Source of the DNA: Nemertoderma westbladi
Taxonomy: Eukaryota; Xenacoelomorpha; Nemertodermatida; Nemertodermatidae
Assembly (NCBI GenBank): GCA_032718475.1
Contig: JAUCBJ010005119.1
Coordinates: 1 to 28,627 of the forward strand
Direction of reading: 5' to 3'
Length of the DNA: 28,627 nucleotides
Within the stretch, counting starts at the first letter, position 1. Every line of letters starts with the position of its first letter. Below, in pieces: positions 10,793 to 17,895 of this stretch. A program made the position numbers and the translations under genes. The notes beneath the pieces are model-generated. The model was not told where the DNA came from. It saw nothing but the letters and a program-made list of their open reading frames with translations, and searched no databases.

Positions 10793-10980
10793 ATCTCTAT
10801 ATATATTTTCATTATTATTGTTCATTGTCCAAATTATTGAATCCAAGATACATTAAGTTACTGCTTTAGACTTGAGTCAAGCATTGCTCTCCCAAGCCTA
10901 GAACAGTACTACTTCTTATTTCAATATTTTTCATTCATAATTTTTACTTTTGATTAATAAAATTATTTAGATTAAAACAA
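10793..10980. repeat. ~190-bp tandem repeat, right part of the interrupted unit
   Basis: The sequence resumes exactly where the left part stops: ATATATATTTTC, TCCAAATTATTGAATCCAAGATAC, ATTAAGTTACTG, GACTTGAGTCAAGCATTGC, AAGCCTAGAACAGTACTACTTC. It carries more changes than the two left units: the CTCGAG core has become CTTGAG. A further partial unit may follow to about 11030. Confidence 0.65.
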
Positions 10981-11394
10981 TTTTATATATTTCCAAATTA
11001 GTTTTTCAAACTTACAATTGACAATTACATACTAATATTATTGGGATATTCGCCATCATTGCAGTTATATATGATTTGAGTGTCCACATACATACCAGTA
11101 TCATATGCCACTAATATCAAATTATTTTCAATAATTTGAATAATTTGAATCTATGAATAATTTTGGTATCTAAATGTTAATAATCATTTTTGCATCAGTA
11201 TCTCCATTGAATATTTATTGTTTATTAGTTGTATATATTTCGTATTAGAAATTTGGTATTTTATATTTCAATATGTTATATTATTTTTTATTCTAAATCA
11301 TTAATTATTTATATATTTAGCATTTAATATGTTTAATAAGCAGAAAATTTTGCTCCAATAGCTGGTTTAATCGAATTTTTCATTAGAATATGAA
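10981..11394. other. AT-rich stretch, nothing recognised
   Basis: Very AT-rich sequence without open frames or clear repeats, ending at the TTAA that borders the next element. Confidence 0.5.
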
Positions 11395-12539
11395 TTAACC
11401 CTATCAAACCCGGGGGGGGGGGGGTCAATATGACCCCCCCGTGGTTTTTTTATTATAATTCTGAAACAAACGCAGTTGGGAATCTGATTTTATGACTTTT
11501 CCAAAAAATCTATTGTCTTCCTAGTAGTGAAAACGATTTTTTTTGAAAACGAGTTATAGCACCATTTTTTAACCCTACTTTAGGCACTTTTTTTAGACGT
11601 TTTTTGAAAATTACATTTCATTAAATATGAATTGTAACATCTCTATTTTTGATTTACACCGGTTTTTTGGTGTTAGCAATTGGATGGAATTCATTTAAAA
11701 TGATTTAGAAATTTCAAACTTGTTTTTTTTTCGGCTGGTGCCAATTTTTGGTGCCAGCACCAAATTTTGAAAAATGTCAATTTTGTAAATTGATTGTTTG
11801 AAAGTTGTTTTTTAAGAAATTTGGGTTTTTTGGGGTTCTGGTTTCGATGAAATATATAAGAGTAGCACCAAGCGTATCAAACTTGTATTTTTCGGTGCTG
11901 TGTGCAAATTTTGGTGCTAGCACAAAATTTTGAAAATTCATTCAATAGATAAAATTGCTTGTGACAATTTATTTCTTGCGTTTATTGCTGTTCTGAATTC
12001 AATGGAATATATAATTATCGAACTAGACATCTCAAACTTGTATTTTTCGGAAGTGGGTGCAAAATGTGGTGCTAGCAACAAATTTTGAAAACCATCAAAT
12101 ATATAAATTGATTGTGTCACCTTGTTTCTTGCGTTATACGGGTTTGTGACGGTTCCGAATTCAAAAATGTTGTGTTCTAGCTGAAAACTGCTGGTTACTT
12201 GTTTTTTTCATTTATTTATAGTAATCATATCATTTTAAATATTTTCCAATGTATTTTGCGCCCCAGAAAACCGTTATTGAAAAACAATTAGCCTAAAAAT
12301 GTAACTTTCAAATTTTGTGAAAATTGTGCACTACTTGTAATTTTGGTGCTGCAATATAACCACCCCAGTACATTTTTTCGAAAATTTTTTTTCGGTCGGA
12401 TCCAGACTAGTGATACCTACACGTACAAACAAAAAATCAGATGTTTTCGTAAAAATTTGTAGATTTTAGAGGGATGGGTAAATATGACCCCCCCCCGGTA
12501 TTTGTACAACATTTTATAGCCCGGTACTAATAGGGTTAA
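11395..12539. mobile_element. Non-autonomous piggyBac-like element A (1145 bp including TTAA sites)
   Basis: The segment is bounded by TTAA at 11395-11398 and 12536-12539. The ends are inverted: TTAACCCTATCAAACCCGGG at the left and, read inward from the right, TTAACCCTATTAGTACCGGG. A TTAA target duplication with CCC-starting termini is the hallmark of the piggyBac superfamily. Just inside the left end a 13-G run (11412-11424) and TCAATATGACCCCCCC form a hairpin: GGGGGGGTCA pairs with TGACCCCCCC across a 3-base ATA loop. A weaker form (GGGTAAATATGACCCCCC) lies inside the right end. The middle holds about three degenerate ~160-bp units (TCAAACTTGT...TTCGG...GGTGCTAGCA..AAATTTTGAAAA at about 11715, 11877 and 12032). 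There is no transposase, so it would depend on a copy elsewhere. Confidence 0.72.
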
Positions 12540-12862
12540 TGCCCTGGAATATCACTTTCACACATAAGTATGGCTAGTAGTATATAGTAACTAGTATTAT
12601 TTAATTAAACATTGGCATGAAAATAAAGTATATTATGGACCTTATAATTCTCAATTTTTTTTATTAGAAATATAAATTTTTCCTTGGGCTTTGGCCTCAA
12701 AATATATATGGTTTTACTAAAGTGAGATAAAAAAAATGCTACTTTCCTTTTTGTAAAAGAAATAGTTACTGTTTTGTAATTCAAATTAAATTCAAATGAA
12801 TGAAAGATATGTAATTTGTACTGGAAAGGGTGGTATATTTTGGCGGTAAATTCTAATCTGTT
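12540..12862. other. AT-rich spacer between the two piggyBac-like elements
   Basis: 323 bp with no open frame, repeat or RNA gene that I can see. Confidence 0.5.
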
Positions 12863-14293
12863 TTAACCCTATTACCACTGGGGGGGGGGGCCGAATCGGC
12901 CCCTTCCTAGTTTTTAGTTGCTGTAACTATGCAACCACATTACGTACCGGCCCAATTTTTTGTGAGAATTAGCCAAATTTAATGCCGCATCTTTTGCAAA
13001 AAACGCCGTTGCCATTGGATTTCTACTTTTCGATGTGGGTGCCACCTCAAAATTTGGTCTCCAGCACCAAATTTTTTGAAATTTTCGAATTTTACAAAGT
13101 CATTCGTGATTTAGTAATTATTTATGTTTGGGCTATTTTTATTTATTTTTATTGGTTTGGATCACTCTAATGCTCTATACAAGTATGTAAGTGTAGTGGT
13201 ACGTCATTTTTGGAGCACCAAATTTAGGGCGTGGCACTTTAAAATTTATTTCAAAATTACTTTATTCAGAAAATATACTAAAGTTCTGATTTCGAAGCAT
13301 TTTTATTGGTTTTCTGGAGCGCTGAATCGATTAAAAGTAGTATAGAAGCCTGAAGACTTAGTGGTTCGCCATTTTTGGTGCACCAAAATTAGGGCGTGGC
13401 ACTTCAAATTTTGAAAAATACGAGATTCGGAAAATACACTAAAGTTTTGATTTGCGAAGCATTTTTATAGGTTTTCTGGAGCGCTGAATCGATTGAAAGT
13501 AATATAGAAGCCTCAAATCCTTTGTGTACGTAATTTTCGGTGCACCAAAATTAGGGCGTGGCACTTCAAATTTTCAAAATTACTTTATCCGGAAAAAACA
13601 CTAAAGTTTTGATTTCAAAAAATGGCTAACTTCTAAGTCTTCAGGCTTCTATATTACTTTCAATCGATTCAGCGGTCTGGAAAACCTATATAAATTCGTT
13701 AAAATTTCAATTTTGGTTTATTTTCCGAATCTCGTATTTTTCAAAAATTTGAAGTGCCACGCCCTAATTTTGGTGCACCAAAAATGGCGAACCACTCAGT
13801 CTTCAGGCTTCTATATTACTTTCAATCGATTCAGCGGCCCAGAAAACCCATAAAGATGCGTTGAAATATAAAAATTAGGGGCATTTTCTGAATATCTAAT
13901 TTTTCAAAATTTGAAGTGCCACGCCCACTTCTTAGGTGCACGAAAAATAGCATCCACTTCAATTTTTGGCAGTGGAATATAATCACATTCGATTCAGCGT
14001 CTTGAAAAACCTACTAAATCTAGCCAACACTGCCACACTATTAGTTTTTAGAAAACGAAAAATTTTGTAATTTTGTCCTGGGACTACTTTTATTTTTCAT
14101 CAAAATTATGAGTCCCTGCTTATGAAATTTTAACTTTTTAAGGTTTGGTAGTGTTCATCTATAGTTGTTTCACCAACAGCCCAAATTTTGTAGGATTTCA
14201 TTGGACGACTACAAAAATATAGTGGGTGGGCCGAATCGCCCCCCCCCCCCAGTGGTGCTAATGGTCAAAACACCCCAGTGGTAATAGGGTTAA
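12863..14293. mobile_element. Non-autonomous piggyBac-like element B (1431 bp including TTAA sites)
   Basis: TTAA lies at 12863-12866 and 14290-14293. The termini are exact inverted repeats over 17 bases after TTAA: CCCTATTACCACTGGGG at both ends. Inside the left end an 11-G run leads into GGGGCCGAATCGGCCCC (palindromic stem, about 12887-12904), and the right end has GGGCCGAATCGCCCC (about 14228-14242). The core is a symmetrical array of ~165-bp units. Three direct copies start near 13195, 13361 and 13523 (each with GGTGCACCAAAATTAGGGCG, ATTTTTAT..GGTTTTCTGGAGCG, CTGAATCGATT). Two clear inverted copies occupy about 13629-13797 and 13798-13959, followed by a partial third to about 14030. The whole could fold into a long imperfect hairpin. 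No transposase is encoded; short open frames inside are repeat-derived. It shares CAGCACCAAATTTT words with element A. Confidence 0.78.
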
Positions 14294-14396
14294 CATTGAA
14301 TACATGGTAGAGTAAGACTAGTAATTCATTGAATCAGAATAAATTATTCTTATCGGTTTAACTCACTCATCCGTTATTGTTGTTGTTTTATCTCCC

Positions 14397-14551
14397 GAGT
14401 GCACCCCTCCCGAGTGCACCACTTCAGAGTGCACCCCTCCTGAGTGCACCACTTCAGAGTGCACCTCTCCCGAGTGCACCACTTTTGAGTGCACCACGTC
14501 TGAGTGCACACCTCCTGAGTGCACCCCTCCCGCCGAGTGCACCCCTCTCAA
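14397..14551. repeat. 15-bp minisatellite, GAGTGCACCNCTYCN, ~10 units
   Basis: Units alternate GAGTGCACCCCTCCC and GAGTGCACCACTTCA, giving a secondary 30-bp period in the first four units before the pattern decays. One unit boundary carries an extra GCC. Every unit contains the hexamer palindrome GTGCAC. The minus strand reads as VHSGG-type pentapeptides because 15 is divisible by three; I treat that as a by-product, since no flanking coding sequence supports it. Confidence 0.9.
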
Positions 14552-14740
14552 GGGTGCCCGTCTCGACTTATCACATCAGATAAAATTGAAATTACATTTT
14601 ATTGGGAGTAGGTATGACCAAACTGAAGTTCAGCAAAAGGTATTTCAACTACTTAACAAAGCCAGCAGCGTTCTGGATAATACATTACCCAGACAAGCTA
14701 ATCATTCGTCAAAGCGCATATACTAATATCGTCAATACTC

Positions 14741-14925
14741 CAACGGAGCATTACGTTGATTGCTGCACCAGTGCTGTTGGAGACTGGATCCAGTGCGACC
14801 AGTGCAATAGATGGTACCACAACACTAGCAAATGTGTATCAACCATAATTGTACCACGTGCACTAGACCAAAAATTGTATTGTGATGAATCTGTCGGAAA
14901 TTTTCTAGAGGAATTAATCAATTGA
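14741..14925 (+). pseudogene. Forward-strand PHD-finger relic
   Basis: The forward frame reads VDCCTSAVGDWIQCDQCNRWYH, then NTSKCV, then ALDQKLYCDES before a stop at 14923. WIQCDxCxxWYHxxxxxC is a PHD-finger core; the first Cys pair and the last CxxC are degraded, so it is not intact. PHD fingers of this form sit in ORF1 of CR1/L2-type LINEs and in chromatin proteins. The sequence before 14740 is not clearly coding. The LINE ORF1 that abuts it on the opposite strand has its own PHD, so this comes from a different insertion. Confidence 0.5.
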
Positions 14926-16362
14926 ATGGAAGCCAAATCCACCAATCCTCCCCCCTCCTCAATTTTCAATTTTGCTCGCAGTACATCTCGATACTTGTGT
15001 GCTTCAGGTGTAATATTGGGATGTAGAAAAACTCGTTTATATTGTGGGAACTTGGATAGGCGGAAGAACCTTGACAACACCAAGTCACGATCACCTGCAC
15101 TGTTAAATCTTATTTCTACCAGCGCAGTGTGTATTGAAGTCTGCGGTTTCTTATGATGGGTGACACTGAATGAGTTATGTAGTTCACATTCCAATGAGTC
15201 AAGCATGGTAGTAACGAATACGAAATCGCCAGCTTGACCCTCTTGCTTGGTTACATTTTCCGCAAATAATTTATTTTCAGTTTCCTGAATTTCTACGTTT
15301 GAACGCAAGGCCGTTTGGACGCTGTTCTGGATCTTTTCCATTAGATTCACCGGAGCAGTACAGCCACTGTTCGAGGTAGATACTTTAGCCTTTGTTCCAT
15401 GTTTCTCTTTACCACTCACTTCCACTTGGATGAGATATAGGATCGTGTTTGAGATTGTTTGATGTAACGCCGTTAGGTTCTCCTACAGGCGAATCCCCCA
15501 CAATAAACTGATGCAGGTCATTTAGCTGATCGCATAGAGTGTCTAGCTTCTTCCCACAAAATAATCGAGTCTAGAGAACTTAGAGCATTGTAAACATTTA
15601 GCGGAATTTTCGAATGATTTGAGTGTTCCCACCTGGAACACCTGTTGCAGTGCAGACTGTTATTTTCGGCCAGTTTCTTGCAAACCATTATTATTATCGT
15701 CCACTGCAGAGGATTGAATGAGTGGGGTGAATGAGTTTTGGAGCATACCGGTATGCGTTTTACGACTCACAACACCAGTAGCTTCTATATTGGTACCGGT
15801 ACCGATACCAGCAGTATTTTTATTTACATTATTGGCAGCGACTTTATGTTTTTTCTTGGGTGACTTTTTTTTGTCGCGGAATCAATTTCAGAGACTCTAT
15901 CATGTGACCGGTGTCTGAAGTCTGAGTTGCAGGTATCAGATATGACATCTACTCCACTCGATGATTCTGGTACGGAATCGCATTCATTGACTGAGTTCGC
16001 GATCAATGAGGTTGTTTCATCATGGAAGTACAGTACTGCAGATGGTATTCTAACTTGGGATGACTGTCAAACAGCCCTGAACAAATGTTGCATTCTAATA
16101 ATATATCATTAGAAGTGGTCGTATGCTTCGAAATCTGGCACTGGTTGGATACAGTGCCCGAAATTACTGTTCTACCAATAACAGTTTTCTGTCTTGTAAC
16201 TGTCCCATTGCTTGTTGAAGGTCCATTTTTACTGGTTGTTTTACCAGTACTGCCTGGTGGTTGAGCTGTAGGCATGTTGCGGGCAGAGGCCAATTGACTT
16301 CCACAGGAAATTGGGCTATCAAATGGAATCCACTTCTCCAATCCAAATTGATATTTATACAT
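14925..16362 (-). pseudogene. LINE ORF1 (C2HC finger, PHD-like finger, ORF1p C-terminal domain), frameshifted
   Basis: The RNA-binding first protein of a CR1/L2-type LINE, minus strand, spread over at least five frames. From an ATG at 16362: a Ser/Thr-rich N-terminus; a zinc finger LECNICSGLFD...LEYHLQYC (C-x2-C-x12-H-x3-C, ~16030-16100); a shift at ~16010 into SLIANSVNECDSVPES; a shift in an A8 tract near 15868 into KKSPKKKHKV (NLS-like). A stop at ~15661 overlaps the next frame, ENNSLHCNRCSRWEHSN..SK (PHD-like C-x2-C-x2-W-x-H), followed by IFCGKKLDTLCDQLNDLHQ. The last frame begins at 15425 and contains VEIRFNSAGDRDLVLSRFFR and YKRVFLHPNITPE, a pattern typical of LINE ORF1p C-terminal domains. 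Homology fades near 14930, where the minus frame runs over the opposite-strand PHD relic. No ORF2 follows. Confidence 0.72.
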
Positions 16363-16370
16363 TTAGACAT

Positions 16371-17515
16371 ATTTATAGATAGATAGGCCTAGGCTGTAGG
16401 GTAGCCTGTCTGCCTGTAGGATAGGTACTGGTTTAAGATGGAGTAAAACAAAAGTAAAGTGTCTTGTGCTTGTGTGACAAAGCAATTTCACTACTGATTT
16501 TCAGAAAATTTCAATTAATTGTTTATCAATTCAATCAATCCTTTAATTAGTCTAAATGCACAACGTGATAAACCGTATCTTCAATTGCACTACGCTCTAA
16601 TGTAAATCAAGATGATGGTTCAATTTGCCGCAGGCAAAATTAACTGTTTGACAGGGCAGGGCATTCTAGAAATCACCTGTCTCACAGTTAGAAAGAAGCA
16701 AAACGAACGGACAAAAATCACTCTCCTGGTACTGTACATACGATACATATGAGATTAAAATGACATACAGTATCTTTCAAAGTGGTAAATTTTGTTGTAT
16801 ATCAATGGTAAGTAAAACGAACAAATATTTTTTCAGTATGAACTGATACCGAGTTTTAGATAATTTTTACAGTTGACCCAACATAACATATAATATCAAT
16901 AATTCAAATTTTTCTAATTATTATTATTATATATATAATATATTAGTATATATATATATATTAGGGTGTCCCAAAAAAATAAAAATTTCGAAAATGTCCG
17001 CTCTCACTCCAAAATCGGTTGCTCCTTCCCAAAATAATAGTTCATGCAAAGTTTGAGGAGTTTTGAAAGTGTTTTAGAGGTCCCTCAGAGGCAGGAAAGA
17101 TTTTGGCGACTTACGCAATTCATCACGAAGGTACTATTATGCGTATAATATTATCTCTAGAATTAAAATACGGAGCTGAAAATGAAGCAAACCATTAAAC
17201 TTATAATTTCACAAGCTCTCCTTTGAGTGGTTGCATTAATATGTTTCAATTATATGATTTAAAAATATAATACCAGCAGGTCAGGCGAGATTGATTTAAA
17301 TTACTACTAATATATCACAATAAATGAATAATTGACAATATTAATAAGAAACATGCGCTGTGATTAGTATTAACAAATAATAATATTGACTATATACAAT
17401 ATATAGGACCTACTACAGTTTCATACAACAGTGCTTGTGAGATCACAAGTCACAACAAAGATAAATAAAAAAAAAAATTTAATAGTAAATGAAAGTCCTA
17501 TGAGTTTTACAATAT
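16371..17515. other. Non-coding AT-rich stretch with TA microsatellite
   Basis: No gene is found. TAGATAGATAGGCCTAGGC lies at 16376-16393. An AT/TA dinucleotide tract occupies about 16916-16963, followed by TTAGGGTGTCCCAAAAAAAT, which resembles the end of some cut-and-paste elements, but no partner end was found. 17275-17500 is AT-rich with nothing recognised. Confidence 0.45.
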
Positions 17516-17740
17516 TTAAAGCTTCATTAAGCATGAACGATCAGTTAATGTAAAGTTCTTTCTATGCCACTCAACAAATTGCAGCAGATATTGCTTTTGA
17601 TCTTCATCAACAGTAGAAGAGTTAAACTCTTTTATAAGTCCAATAAATTGCTCAGCAAGGTCATTCACTACTGCTAAGTTGTCTACTAGTTCTTTCCCAT
17701 TACAGTATGAACGACATTTAGGCCACTCAGTACCAGGAAC
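17516..17740 (-). CDS. Orphan 3'-terminal exon of a transposon-associated multi-copy gene
   Basis: On the minus strand CTTTTTGCAG|GTTCC is a clean 3' splice site at 17741, followed by 74 codons to a TAA at 17516: VPGTEWPKCRSYCNGKE..., then VVNDLAEQFIGLIKEFNSS, then DEDQKQYLLQFVEWHRK and a short basic tail. The ND-x-AE-x-x-x-x-LI-x-x-x-N ... DE-x-QKQ-x-LLQ-x-V-x-x-HR pattern is, from memory, the C-terminus of a large uncharacterised protein family repeated many times in Hydra and insect genomes. No upstream exon can be placed, because the (AAT)n tail of a LINE begins only ~17 bp 5' of the splice site. Either a LINE landed in the last intron or this exon is stranded. Confidence 0.5.
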   Translation of the reverse strand, partial: VPGTEWPKCRSYCNGKELVDNLAVVNDLAEQFIGLIKEFNSSTVDEDQKQYLLQFVEWHRKNFTLTDRSCLMKL

Positions 17741-17756
17741 CTGCAAAAAGGTGATA

Positions 17757-17781
17757 TATTATTATTATTATTATTATTATT
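17757..17781 (-). repeat. (AAT)n 3' tail of the reverse LINE
   Basis: Eight ATT units on the plus strand, i.e. an (AAT)n run at the 3' end of the minus-strand LINE. It follows TTTGGAATGAATTTAAA, comparable to the GGAATAAA-type ends of CR1/L2-like elements. It marks the element's 3' boundary. Confidence 0.7.
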
Positions 17782-17895
17782 TAAATTCATTCCAAAGGAA
17801 CATAGTAAAATAGATACAAATAAAGCACAAAGTTAATATAAATAGAATATGTAAAGTACGGTATGGTACGAAATAATATATTTAAATTAATTTAA

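Noticed and set aside
12982-13345. Two short forward frames, hydrophobic
   Set aside because: Inside the repeat array of the piggyBac-like element B. They are not conserved between repeat units and are AT-rich Phe/Tyr/Ile runs.
14363-14551. Reverse frame of VHSGG/VHSEV pentapeptide repeats
   Set aside because: A 15-bp minisatellite is open in several frames by arithmetic; there is no flanking coding sequence or start context.
16964-17000. TTAGGGTGTCCCAAAAAAAT as a DNA-transposon end
   Set aside because: No inverted partner or target duplication could be found within several kb.
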